Shown: in pieces, positions 26,995-36,101 of the stretch
How the letters are laid out: each line of letters opens with the position of its first letter
How positions within the stretch are numbered: position 1 is the stretch's first letter
From: Pseudomonas orientalis
GTDB taxonomy: Bacteria > Pseudomonadota > Gammaproteobacteria > Pseudomonadales > Pseudomonadaceae
Length of the DNA: 64,000 nucleotides
Direction of reading: 5' to 3'
Assembly (NCBI RefSeq): GCF_002934065.1
Contig: NZ_CP018049.1
Span: forward strand, 990,501 to 1,054,500
Translations under genes and position numbers: made by a program
Notes under the pieces: generated by a model
What the model saw: only the letters and a program-made list of their open reading frames with translations
What the model was told of the DNA's origin: nothing
Database searches by the model: none

Positions 26995-28854
26995 ATGACC
27001 TCAGTAAACCAGTTCTGGCGCCGGGCACGTCTGCCCCTGGCCGTCAGTCTCGCTTCTACGCTCGCCGGGCCCGCATTCGGCGTCAGTTTCAACATCGGTG
27101 AAATCGAAGGGAGTTTTGACTCATCCCTGTCGGTAGGCGCCAGTTGGAGCACGTCCAAGGCCAATCGCGACCTGATCGGCGCCAACAACGGCGGCAGGGG
27201 CCTGTCCCAGACCTCCGACGACGGGCACCTGAACTTCAAGCGTGGAGAAACCTTTTCGAAGATCTTCAAGGGCATCCACGACCTGGAACTGAAGTACGGC
27301 GACACCGGTGTGTTTGTGCGTGGCAAGTACTGGTACGACTTTGAACTCAAGGACGAAAGCCGTCCGTTCAAGGACATCAGCGACAACAACCGCAAGGAAG
27401 GCGCCAAGTCTTCCGGCGGGCAGATCCTCGATGCGTTCGTCTACCACAACTACTCGATCGCCGATGCGCCGGGTTCCGTGCGGTTCGGCAAGCAGGTGGT
27501 GAGCTGGGGCGAAAGTACCTTCATCGGCGGCGGGATCAACTCCATCAACCCGATCGACGTATCAGCGTTTCGTCGTCCGGGGGCCGAGATCAAGGAAGGC
27601 CTGATTCCGGTCAACATGTTCTACGTGTCCCAGACCCTCACTGACAACCTGTCGGCCGAGGCGTTTTACCAATTGGAATGGGACCAGACCGTCACCGATA
27701 ACTGCGGCACCTTCTTCTCGCAGCCGGACGTGATTTCCGACGGCTGCAGCAACAACCTGCGGGTACTGAACAAGCGTTCGACCATCCCTGCCGCAGCACT
27801 GCCGACCCTGGGCGCCCTGGGTGTGGACGTCAACAGCGAAGGCGTGCTCGTGCGCCGTGGCCCGGACCGTGATGCCCGCGACAGCGGCCAGTTCGGCGTG
27901 GCCATGCACTATAACTTCGAGCCGCTGGACACCGAGTTCGGCGCCTACTTCATGAACTACCACAGCCGTGCGCCGATCTTCAGCGCACAGGGTGCGCCAT
28001 CGGCGGCCTACACCCGTCCGTTGGGGCCGCTGGGGGCATTGCGTCCGCTGATCGTGGCGGGCAGTTCCAACTACTTCGTCGAGTATCCGGAAGATATCCG
28101 CCTCTACGGTCTGAGTTTCTCCACCACCTTGCCCACCGGCACCGCCTGGAGCGGTGAGTTGAGCTACCGGCCGAATGCGCCGGTGCAGTTGAGCACCACC
28201 GACATTCTGTTCGCCGGCGTCACGCCGATCCCGGGCTTTGGCAATGCCTCCGTGCTCAAGGGCACGCCGGGCCAGGACCTGCACGGTTACAACCGCAAGG
28301 AAGTGACCCAGTTCCAGACCACCTTCACGCACTTCTTCGACCAGGTGATGGGCGCCAGCCGCCTCACCACCGTCGGTGAAATCGGTGTGACCCATGTGGG
28401 CGGTCTCGAAAGCAAATCCCAGGCCCGCTATGGCCGCGACCCGGTATTTGGCCCAGGCACCTTGCCAGGTGGGTTCTGCAACGCCCTCAACAACTCCACC
28501 GCAACCGGTGCCGGCCTGCCCAACGCAGCCGGCCTGAACACCAACTGCAACAACGATGGCTACACCACCGCAACGTCCTGGGGCTACCGCGCCCGTGCCA
28601 TCTGGGAGTACCCGGACGTGTTCGCCGGCGTCAACCTCAAGCCCAACGTCGCCTGGTCCCATGACGTCAAAGGTTACTCGCCAGGCCCTGGCGGCAACTT
28701 CGAAGAAGGGCGCAAGGCGGTCAGCCTGGGCCTGGATGCCGAATACCAGAACACCTACACCGCGAGCCTGGCCTACACCAACTTCTTTGGTGGCAAGTTC
28801 AGCACCGTGGATGACCGTGACTTTGTCGCGTTGAGCTTTGGCGCCAACTTCTAA
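26995..28854 (+). CDS. DUF1302 protein, probable outer-membrane beta-barrel
   Basis: 619-residue secreted protein with a signal peptide (basic MTSVNQFWRRARLP, hydrophobic core, cleavage near AFG-V at about 29). The mature part alternates polar and hydrophobic residues and ends in ...SFGANF with a terminal Phe, the outer-membrane barrel signature. Four cysteines occur in surface-like loops (for example CGTF..CSNN and FCN..NCNN), suggesting disulfides. DUF1302 genes usually stand next to DUF1329 genes, as here. Role is not established; an outer-membrane channel or receptor for hydrophobic compounds is an inference. GGAG lies 8 bases before the ATG. Confidence 0.9.
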   Translation: MTSVNQFWRRARLPLAVSLASTLAGPAFGVSFNIGEIEGSFDSSLSVGASWSTSKANRDLIGANNGGRGLSQTSDDGHLNFKRGETFSKIFKGIHDLELKYGDTGVFVRGKYWYDFELKDESRPFKDISDNNRKEGAKSSGGQILDAFVYHNYSIADAPGSVRFGKQVVSWGESTFIGGGINSINPIDVSAFRRPGAEIKEGLIPVNMFYVSQTLTDNLSAEAFYQLEWDQTVTDNCGTFFSQPDVISDGCSNNLRVLNKRSTIPAAALPTLGALGVDVNSEGVLVRRGPDRDARDSGQFGVAMHYNFEPLDTEFGAYFMNYHSRAPIFSAQGAPSAAYTRPLGPLGALRPLIVAGSSNYFVEYPEDIRLYGLSFSTTLPTGTAWSGELSYRPNAPVQLSTTDILFAGVTPIPGFGNASVLKGTPGQDLHGYNRKEVTQFQTTFTHFFDQVMGASRLTTVGEIGVTHVGGLESKSQARYGRDPVFGPGTLPGGFCNALNNSTATGAGLPNAAGLNTNCNNDGYTTATSWGYRARAIWEYPDVFAGVNLKPNVAWSHDVKGYSPGPGGNFEEGRKAVSLGLDAEYQNTYTASLAYTNFFGGKFSTVDDRDFVALSFGANF

Positions 28855-28896
28855 GCACACTCTTTTCAAGTGGTATGTATTCAGGAAGTCCAGAAC

Positions 28897-30261
28897 ATGA
28901 AAATAACTAAAAGTCTGTTGCATGTGGGTGTGCTTGGACTGTCGATCCTGGCGAGCAACGTCATGGCGGCAGTGTCGGCGGATGAAGCCGCCAAGCTGGG
29001 CACCAGCCTGACCCCGATGGGCGCCGAAATGGCCGGGAACGCGGCCGGTACCATTCCGAAATGGTCACCGATGCCGGTGAACGCAGGGGCGGTGGATGCC
29101 AAGGGTTTCCTGGCCAACCCGTACGCCAGCGAACAACCGCAGTTCACCATCACCGCGCAGAACGTCGAGCAATACAAAGACAAACTGGCCCCCGGGCAGT
29201 ACGCGATGTTCAAGCGTTACCCGGACAGCTTCAAGATGCCGGTGTACCCGAGCCATCGCGGCGCCACGGTGCCGGCTGAGGTATTCGCCTCCATCAAGAA
29301 GAACGCCACCACCACCAACCTGGTGTCCGGCGGCAACGGCCTGGAAAACTTCGAGACGGCGGTGCCGTTCCCGATTCCGAAAAGCGGCGTCGAGGTGATC
29401 TGGAACCACATCACCCGTTATCGCGGTGGCAGCGTTACCCGCCTGGTGACCCAGGCCACGCCGCAAACCAACGGTTCCTACAGCCTGGTGTACTTCCGCG
29501 ACCAGTTTGTGTTCCGCGACAAAATGAAGGACTTCGACCCGAAAAACCCAGGCAACGTGCTGTTCTACTTCAAGCAGCAAGTCACCGCACCAGCGCGCCT
29601 GGCCGGCGGTGTACTGCTGGTGCACGAGACCCTGGACCAAGTCAAGGAACCGCGTTCGGCGTGGGTCTACAACGCCGGGCAACGCCGCGTGCGTCGGGCG
29701 CCGCAAGTTTCCTATGACGGGCCGGGTACGGCCGCCGATGGCCTGCGCACCTCCGACAACCTCGACATGTACAACGGCGCGCCGGACCGCTACGACTGGA
29801 AACTGGAAGGCAAGAAGGAAATCTACATCGCCGCCAACAGCTACAAGATCGACGATCCGAAGTTGAAATACGCCGACATCATCAAGGCCGGCCACATCAA
29901 CCAGGACCTGACGCGCTACGAGCTGCGCCGCGTCTGGCATGTGGTCGCGACCTTGAAGGAAGGCCAGCGCCACATCTATGCCAAACGTGACTTCTACATC
30001 GACGAGGACACCTGGCAAGCTGCGGTGATCGACCATTACGACGGCCGTGGCCAACTGTGGCGCGTCGCCGAAGCCCATGCCGAGAACTACTACGACAAGC
30101 AAGTGCCGTGGTATGCCCTGGAAACCCTCTACGACCTGCAATCGGGCCGCTACCTGGCCCTGGGCATGAAGAACGAAGAGAAGCAGGCCTATGACTTCGG
30201 CTTCACCGCCACCACCAGCGACTTCACCCCGGCAGCCCTGCGCCAGGACGGCGTTCGCTAA
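28897..30261 (+). CDS. DUF1329 protein, LolA-like periplasmic lipid-binding candidate
   Basis: 454-residue secreted protein. The start at 28897 has AGGAA about 9 bases upstream and gives a signal peptide (MKITKSLLHVGVLGLSILAS, cleavage near VMA-A). The family is predicted to have a LolA/LolB-like open beta-barrel that could hold a lipid; this is fold-level knowledge, not shown by the sequence alone. Sequence landmarks include GPGTAADGLRTSDNLDMYNG and YDWKLEGKKEIYIAANSYK. It begins 42 bases after the DUF1302 gene and certainly shares its transcript. Confidence 0.9.
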   Translation: MKITKSLLHVGVLGLSILASNVMAAVSADEAAKLGTSLTPMGAEMAGNAAGTIPKWSPMPVNAGAVDAKGFLANPYASEQPQFTITAQNVEQYKDKLAPGQYAMFKRYPDSFKMPVYPSHRGATVPAEVFASIKKNATTTNLVSGGNGLENFETAVPFPIPKSGVEVIWNHITRYRGGSVTRLVTQATPQTNGSYSLVYFRDQFVFRDKMKDFDPKNPGNVLFYFKQQVTAPARLAGGVLLVHETLDQVKEPRSAWVYNAGQRRVRRAPQVSYDGPGTAADGLRTSDNLDMYNGAPDRYDWKLEGKKEIYIAANSYKIDDPKLKYADIIKAGHINQDLTRYELRRVWHVVATLKEGQRHIYAKRDFYIDEDTWQAAVIDHYDGRGQLWRVAEAHAENYYDKQVPWYALETLYDLQSGRYLALGMKNEEKQAYDFGFTATTSDFTPAALRQDGVR

Positions 30262-30277
30262 CCTGCGCTGATCCTCA

Positions 30278-30371
30278 AATGTGGGAGGGGGCTTGCCCCC
30301 GATAGCGGCGCGACAGTCGATGCAGGTATTGACTGACGCACCGCCATCGGGAGCAAGCTCCCTCCCACATT
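30278..30371. repeat. Hybrid REPIN with two different arm types
   Basis: Left arm 30278-30303 has the GGGGGCTTGCCCCC core, while the right arm 30346-30371 has CGGGAGCAAGCTCCC, that is the GGGAGCTTGCTCCC variant in inverse. Both keep the outer GTGGGAGG. It separates the DUF1329 gene from the regulator gene. Confidence 0.9.
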
Positions 30372-30512
30372 TTGTTTGGGGTGTCTGTGGGGATATTTTT
30401 TGTCGCAGTTCTTTTTCAGGCATTTGTTGCAAAGATCTACAATCGCGCCGCTTTTACCGCTAGTCTGCGCACATCTGCAGTGCCGACAACAGCCTTCCAC
30501 AAGAGCCCGGCG

Positions 30513-33242
30513 ATGACTGATCTGTCCCGAATCCAGGGGCCTGCCGGCGCGGTGATTCCAAGCCTGGAAGGCCGTTTCTACAGGCCGCCGCTGCCTGATG
30601 GCTACGTGCCGCGCCCCCGTCTGTGCGAACGCCTGGGCGCCGGTCTGCAAGGGCGACTGTTGCTGGTCAGCGCGCCGGCAGGGTTCGGCAAGAGTTCCCT
30701 GGCGGTCGAGTTCTGCCAGAGCCTGCCGGCCCACTGGCAAAACCTGTGGCTGGGCCTGAGCCCCAGGGACAGCGACCCTGGCCGTTTTCTCGAGCGCCTG
30801 CTCGAAGGCTTGCGCGCGTATTTCCCGCAACTGGGTGCCCAGTCCCTGGGCCTGCTGAAAATGCGTCAGCGGCACCAACCCTTCGCCTTTGAAGAATGGC
30901 TCGATGGCCTGCTCGATGAGCTGGCGGTGCACTTGTCCGTCCAGGCGCCGCTGTTGCTGGTGCTCGATGATTACCATTTGGCCCAGGGCCCGGTGCTGGA
31001 CCGTTGCCTGCAATTTTTCCTCAATCATTTGCCCGATGGCCTGGTGGTGCTGGTCACCAGCCGCCAGCGTCCGGACTGGCACCTGGCGCGCCTGCGCCTG
31101 TCGCGGCACCTGCAGGAATTGCACGAGCAAGACCTGCGCCTGACCCATGACGAATCCCTGGCTGTGCTCCATCGGCACAGCAGTTCACTGCGCGGTGAGG
31201 CCCTGGAGAACCTGATCCGTCGCAGTGAGGGGTGGGTCGCCGGCCTGCGCTTCTGGTTGCTGGCGGCCTCCGAAGCCGGCAGCGACGGTGCCTTGCCCCA
31301 AGGTCTGAACGGCGGCGAAGGACTGATTCGCGATTATTTGCTGGAGGAAGTCATCGACTGTCTGCCTGCCCAGGTGCAGGCGTTCCTGTATGACACCGCG
31401 CCTCAGGAGCGCTTTTGCAGCGAGCTGTGCGACGCGATCCGCGAGGCCCATGACAGCCTGGAAATCCTGCGCTACCTGCAGGCCCATCAAGTGTTCCTGG
31501 TGCCGCTGGATGAGCAGGGTCACTGGTACCGTTATCACCATTTGTTTTCCGACCTGCTGCGTGCCCGTCGCGAGAAGAGCAGCACGTTGCCCCTGGCCAG
31601 CCTGCACCTGCGGGCTTGTCGCTGGTTCAACGCCCAGGGTTTGATCGATGAGGCGGTGGAGCAGGCGCTGCGGGCCGGTCATCTGGACGTGGCGGCGAAC
31701 CTGGTACAGAACCTGTCCGAGGAGCAGTTGCTGGCGGAACAGAATGTCGGCATGTTGCTGCGCTGGAAAATGGATTTGCCCGACAGCCTGCTGATCAGCA
31801 CCCCGCGCTTGATCGTGCTGTACAGCTGGGCGCTGGGGCTGGCGTGCCAGTTGGATGCGGCGCAGGAATTATCCAGCTACCTCAGTCGCTTCCTGCCGGC
31901 GCCGTCGGCCACCGCGCAGAAATCCATGCTGGCCCAGTGGCTGGCACTGAGCGGGATCATCGCCCGTGGACGCGGTGATCGCGAGTTGACCCTGCGCTAT
32001 TGCAACGAGGCGTTGGAGAGCCTGCCGCACAAGCGCTACGGCCAACGCCTGATGTGCCTGTCGACCTTGTCCAACCTGGCGATTGTCGACGCCGATCTGT
32101 GGCGTGCCCGTGGCCTGAACCGCGAATCCCTGGAGTTGGCGCAGCGTGTCGGTAACCCGCTGTTCGAAGCCCTGGCCCATTACGACCGGGCCCGGGTGCT
32201 GCAGGCGCGCGGTGAGGTCCTGCGTGCCCTGGACGAAGTGCGCCAGGGCCTGCAGCGCCTGCACGGGCTGGCGGCTCAGCGGCTGTATGCCGTACGCGCG
32301 CGACTGTCGCTCTATGAAGGTTACTTGTTGCTGTTGCGCTACCAGCCCGAAGCCGGCCTTGCGCGGTTGCGTGCCGGCCTGACTGAAGCGCGGGCCTGTC
32401 GGGATATCAGCGTGCTGATCGGGCATTGTGTGATCGCCAGCTTCGAAGGCCGGCGTGGCGATTTTTCCACGGCCTTTGCCGAGCTGGCCGAGGCTGAACG
32501 CTTGATGCATATCTGGGACGTGCCGCCGATCTACTACCTGGCGATGATCACCCTGATCAAATGCGAGCTGTGGCTGGCCCAGGGCCGCATTGACCTGGCG
32601 GACGCCTGGCTGACCCGGCTGGGCCAGACCTACACCGGTGAGCAGGCTGCCGCCGCACCGGAGTTTCATCCGCACCTGCCGCAACATGTGGCGCTGCAAC
32701 AGGCCGCGCTGGATGCCATTCGCCACCAACCGGACATGGCGCTGCAACGGCTTGAAGACCTGGCGCAAGAGGCGCTCAACAGCGGCCGTCAGATGATTGC
32801 CCTGATGGCCCTGACCCAGCAGGCGCATTTGCTGCTGGCGTGTGGTCAGGACAGCACGGCCGGACCGGTGTTGGCCCGCGCTCTCGAAGCCGGCGCGGGG
32901 GGCGCGTTGCAACCGTTCCAGCGGTTGCTGGAGCAGTACCCGGACTGGATGCGCGAGCAGTTGGGCAAGCATTCACATAGTTTGCTGAACCAAGCCTTGC
33001 TGGCACTGCTACCGGCAATCGTCGCCGTTGAGAGCGTGCCTCACCATGAAACCCTGAGCGCACGGGAACTGGCAGTGTTGCAACTGATCGCCCAGGGCTG
33101 TTCAAACCAGGAGATCAGCAACCAGCTGTTCATTTCCTTGCACACCGTGAAAACCCACGCCAGCCATATCAACAGCAAGCTCGGCGTGGAGCGCCGCACC
33201 CAGGCGGTGGCGCGGGCCAAGTCGATGGGCTTGCTGGGCTGA
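30513..33242 (+). CDS. MalT-like LuxR-family transcriptional activator
   Basis: 909-residue STAND/LAL-type regulator. The N-terminal NTPase has Walker A SAPAGFGKSS (53-62) and Walker B LLLVLDD (147-153); a long helical TPR-like middle region follows; the C-terminal LuxR helix-turn-helix spans about 844-909 with LSARELAVLQLIAQGCSNQE. Such proteins bind an inducer and ATP, oligomerise and activate promoters. The ATG at 30513 gives the natural N-terminus; the site before it is weak. Position directly after the ligase/DUF1302/DUF1329 genes suggests it controls them. Confidence 0.93.
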   Translation: MTDLSRIQGPAGAVIPSLEGRFYRPPLPDGYVPRPRLCERLGAGLQGRLLLVSAPAGFGKSSLAVEFCQSLPAHWQNLWLGLSPRDSDPGRFLERLLEGLRAYFPQLGAQSLGLLKMRQRHQPFAFEEWLDGLLDELAVHLSVQAPLLLVLDDYHLAQGPVLDRCLQFFLNHLPDGLVVLVTSRQRPDWHLARLRLSRHLQELHEQDLRLTHDESLAVLHRHSSSLRGEALENLIRRSEGWVAGLRFWLLAASEAGSDGALPQGLNGGEGLIRDYLLEEVIDCLPAQVQAFLYDTAPQERFCSELCDAIREAHDSLEILRYLQAHQVFLVPLDEQGHWYRYHHLFSDLLRARREKSSTLPLASLHLRACRWFNAQGLIDEAVEQALRAGHLDVAANLVQNLSEEQLLAEQNVGMLLRWKMDLPDSLLISTPRLIVLYSWALGLACQLDAAQELSSYLSRFLPAPSATAQKSMLAQWLALSGIIARGRGDRELTLRYCNEALESLPHKRYGQRLMCLSTLSNLAIVDADLWRARGLNRESLELAQRVGNPLFEALAHYDRARVLQARGEVLRALDEVRQGLQRLHGLAAQRLYAVRARLSLYEGYLLLLRYQPEAGLARLRAGLTEARACRDISVLIGHCVIASFEGRRGDFSTAFAELAEAERLMHIWDVPPIYYLAMITLIKCELWLAQGRIDLADAWLTRLGQTYTGEQAAAAPEFHPHLPQHVALQQAALDAIRHQPDMALQRLEDLAQEALNSGRQMIALMALTQQAHLLLACGQDSTAGPVLARALEAGAGGALQPFQRLLEQYPDWMREQLGKHSHSLLNQALLALLPAIVAVESVPHHETLSARELAVLQLIAQGCSNQEISNQLFISLHTVKTHASHINSKLGVERRTQAVARAKSMGLLG

Positions 33243-33251
33243 TTGCGCCGC

Positions 33252-33812
33252 TCATTGTGCGCTCGGGCACTGCGTCAGGGACGAACCTGCGGCGCTGTTG
33301 ATCAGCGCGGCGAAGCGCTTGAGGTTGTTCTGGTGAGCCACCACCACATCATCAATGCTCGGGCCGGCGGGTGACTGCAGGGTTGAGCGGCAGGTCAGCC
33401 CGGGGCGATCACCGCCGCCGACCGGCCTGAGGCGCCAACGCGCATCCAGCAGCGCGTATTGCCCAGGCACCGAATCAAAGCGCTGCACCTCGACACGCAA
33501 CGACACCGCTTGCCGGGCATCGCTGCTGGCCAACTGGTCCACCAGCGCGCTCTTCAGCTCGTAGGCGAGGCTGGCCGCCCACCATTGGGTTTCCAGAATC
33601 GCCAGGCCGCTGTCGCCCTCGCGGATCACGATCTGTGCTCGGTCGACCTGAGGCGGCACAGTGATGCTTTCAATGCGTATTCCACCGGCGTCCGCGCGCG
33701 TGGCGTTGTTCCAGTGCCCAGGGGTCAAGGTGTGGAATGCAATCGGCTCGCTGCGGCACGCCGCCAGCAGCAAGAGGGCGGTCACCCAGGTGATTTTCAA
33801 CGGCAACGTCAT
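33252..33812 (-). CDS. pqiC: Outer-membrane lipoprotein PqiC
   Basis: 186-residue ABC-transport auxiliary lipoprotein of the PqiC family, last gene of pqiAABC. The start at 33812 has GGAG five bases upstream and yields lipobox LLAAC. An ATG at 33830 overlaps the pqiB stop as ATGA and would add six residues without its own ribosome site. PqiC anchors the periplasmic PqiB needle at the outer membrane. It converges with the MalT-like gene with a gap of only nine bases and no visible terminator. Confidence 0.92.
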   Translation of the reverse strand: MTLPLKITWVTALLLLAACRSEPIAFHTLTPGHWNNATRADAGGIRIESITVPPQVDRAQIVIREGDSGLAILETQWWAASLAYELKSALVDQLASSDARQAVSLRVEVQRFDSVPGQYALLDARWRLRPVGGGDRPGLTCRSTLQSPAGPSIDDVVVAHQNNLKRFAALINSAAGSSLTQCPSAQ

Positions 33813-33826
33813 GGCGGCTCCAATAG

Positions 33827-35476
33827 TCATTTGCGGGGTGGCCCTTGCAGGTCCAGAGGCGCGGCGTTATCGGCGCGCCCGCGAATCAGTGATTCCGGAT
33901 GCCGGCCCAGGTAATCCGACAGCTCGCGCAAGGAGCGCGACATGCGCGCCAGTTCATCCAGGGTCTGGGTCAGTTGTTCGCGCTGCGGCGAGTCTTCGGC
34001 CAGGGTGGAACTGGCCGACTGCAGGGTCTTGCTCACGTCGCCCAGGGTGGTCTGCACGCCAGGCAGGGTCTTGGCGTTGAATTGGGCCAGCCCCTTGCGC
34101 AGCTCGACCAGGCTGGCGTCGAGGTTGCCGGCGATGCGCTCGACAGGCAGTTGGCTGAGTTTGTTGACGATGCCTTCGAATTTCTCCTGCAACTGTTCCA
34201 GGTTGCCGGGAAGGGTGGGGATGCCCACGGGACGCTGGTTCGGGTCAAACGCGACTTTCTCGGCCTTGGGGTAGAAGTCCAGAGCAATGTACAGCTGACC
34301 GGTCAGCAGGTTGCCGCTGCGGGCCTGGGCGCGCAGGCCGTTTTCGATGAAGCTGCCGATCAGCCGCACGCCGGCGGCCTCATCGTCAGGGTTGTTGTTC
34401 ATCGCCTTGAGCAGCTTGGTGTGCGCCTGGCCGAGCAGTTGCGGGTAGATCACGATGCCGACGTTGACCGGGAAACTGCGTTTGCGGGCGTCGAAATCCA
34501 GGTTGATCGAGACCACCTTGCCGAATTCGACCCCGAGGAACTCGACCGGCGCGCCGACCTTCAGCCCACGCAGGGCCTGATCAAAGCGCAGCACCATGTA
34601 TTGACCTTTGCCATTGGGCGGGGCAAGGGCGCTTTGCTGGTCTTCGAACAGCTCAAAGTTCTGATTTTCCCCGGCCGGTTTGTCGTTGGGGCTGTAGGGC
34701 GGTGCCTGGAAGGAGATACCGCCCATCAACATCGACGACACCGATTCGGTCTTCATCTCGAAGCCATTGGCGCCGACGCTGAGGTCGACCCCGCTGGCGT
34801 TCCAGAACCGCGTGTTTTCGGTGACGTACGCATCATTGGGCGCATGCACGAACACTTCGATATTCACGCCCTTGCCCTCGCTGTCCAGTGCGTACGCAAC
34901 CACCTGGCCGACCGGAATCTTGCGGTAATACACCGGCGAGCCGATATCCAGCGACCCCAGGCCCTGGGTATGCAGGGTGAAGCGCTTGCCGGGCTCGCCG
35001 TAGGTGATGGGCGGCGGGTTTTCCAGGCCCTTGAACTGTTTGGCGCGGGTATCGGACTGGCCGATGTCGGCACCGATATAGTCGCCGGACAGCAGCGTAT
35101 CGATACCGGACACGCCACCGGCGCCGATGCGCGGGCGCACCACCCAGTACTTGGAGTCTTCACGGGTGAAGCTTTCGGCCTGCTTGACCAGTTCGACGGT
35201 GGCGTTGACGCTTTTCTGGTCATCGCTCAAGGCGACACCGGTCACCTGGCCAATGACCACATTGCGGTATTTCACTTCGGTCTTGTTGGCGACCAGCCCG
35301 CTGCCGGTCTTGAAGTTGAGGGTGATGGTCGGTCCTTCCTGCAGCATGCTGTGAACCACCAGTGAGAGGCCCACCAGTACGGCGACAATCGGCACGATCC
35401 ATACCAGCGAAACGCTGAAGCGACGTGTCTTGATCGCGGGTTGCCCCGCCGTGTTGTCAGCCTTGGATGAGCTCAT
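33827..35476 (-). CDS. pqiB: Multi-MCE-domain lipid transport protein PqiB
   Basis: 549-residue membrane-anchored periplasmic protein. A single membrane helix near 22-43 is followed by three MCE domains (about 48-140, 160-240 and 280-395, each with the GxxVxYRxxxIGQV-like or VGAPVEFLGVEFGKV element) and a long C-terminal helical region (about 420-530). PqiB forms a hexameric tunnel spanning the periplasm for lipid traffic. The start at 35476 has GAGGAGA upstream and overlaps the preceding pqiA by 20 bases. Confidence 0.95.
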   Translation of the reverse strand: MSSSKADNTAGQPAIKTRRFSVSLVWIVPIVAVLVGLSLVVHSMLQEGPTITLNFKTGSGLVANKTEVKYRNVVIGQVTGVALSDDQKSVNATVELVKQAESFTREDSKYWVVRPRIGAGGVSGIDTLLSGDYIGADIGQSDTRAKQFKGLENPPPITYGEPGKRFTLHTQGLGSLDIGSPVYYRKIPVGQVVAYALDSEGKGVNIEVFVHAPNDAYVTENTRFWNASGVDLSVGANGFEMKTESVSSMLMGGISFQAPPYSPNDKPAGENQNFELFEDQQSALAPPNGKGQYMVLRFDQALRGLKVGAPVEFLGVEFGKVVSINLDFDARKRSFPVNVGIVIYPQLLGQAHTKLLKAMNNNPDDEAAGVRLIGSFIENGLRAQARSGNLLTGQLYIALDFYPKAEKVAFDPNQRPVGIPTLPGNLEQLQEKFEGIVNKLSQLPVERIAGNLDASLVELRKGLAQFNAKTLPGVQTTLGDVSKTLQSASSTLAEDSPQREQLTQTLDELARMSRSLRELSDYLGRHPESLIRGRADNAAPLDLQGPPRK

Positions 35477-36101
35477 CCGAGGTCTCCTCATTGTGTGGAT
35501 TTTCCCAGATCAGCCGGGGATCGAAACTCATGGCGGCCAGCATCGTGAACACGACCACCAGACCAAAAAACAGGATACCCAGGCGCGGCTCGATGTTGCC
35601 CAGGGCCTGGAACTTCACCAGCGCGGCGACGAGTGCGACCACGATCACATCCAGCATCGACCAGTAGCCGATCAGCTCGATGAACCGAAACAGCTTCGAG
35701 CGCTCCTTGCGCGCCCACTGGCTATTGCGCTGCACGGTGATCAGCAGCAACCCCAGTGACACGAACTTGATGCCCGGCACGGCAATGCTGGCAATGAAAA
35801 TGATCAGGGCAATGTCCCAGGCGCCATGCTGCCAGAATTCCAGCACGCCGCTCATGATGGTGCTGTCCGCCCCGGAGCCGAGCATGGTGGTGTTCATCAC
35901 CGGCAATATGTTCGCCGGCACATAAAAGGCCAGCGCGGTGAGCAGGTAGGCCCAGGTGCGGGTCAAGGATTGGACCTTGCGTCGGTGCAAGGGCGCGCCG
36001 CAACGGTCGCACTCGGTGGGCTCAAAGCGCATGTCGCAAGGCTGGCCGCAGGTGTGGCACAGGCACAGGTTGAGCTGGCGGGCGGTGGGCGGTGAATTCA
36101 T
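35457..36101 (-). CDS. pqiA: PqiA-type membrane protein, second half-copy
   Basis: 214-residue inner-membrane protein with one PqiA domain. It starts with a rubredoxin-like zinc ribbon (CHTCGQPC near 14-21, CDRCGAPL near 32-39) followed by four hydrophobic segments. In E. coli a single PqiA carries two such units; here they are two genes. The ATG at 36101 overlaps the stop of the upstream unit as ATGA, and the 3' end overlaps pqiB by 20 bases, so all are translationally coupled. Confidence 0.93.
   Translation of the reverse strand: MNSPPTARQLNLCLCHTCGQPCDMRFEPTECDRCGAPLHRRKVQSLTRTWAYLLTALAFYVPANILPVMNTTMLGSGADSTIMSGVLEFWQHGAWDIALIIFIASIAVPGIKFVSLGLLLITVQRNSQWARKERSKLFRFIELIGYWSMLDVIVVALVAALVKFQALGNIEPRLGILFFGLVVVFTMLAAMSFDPRLIWENPHNEETSDELIQG

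Noticed and set aside
33899..35365. A 488-codon plus-strand frame opposite pqiB
   Set aside because: Low-complexity shadow; pqiB has full MCE domains and operon coupling.
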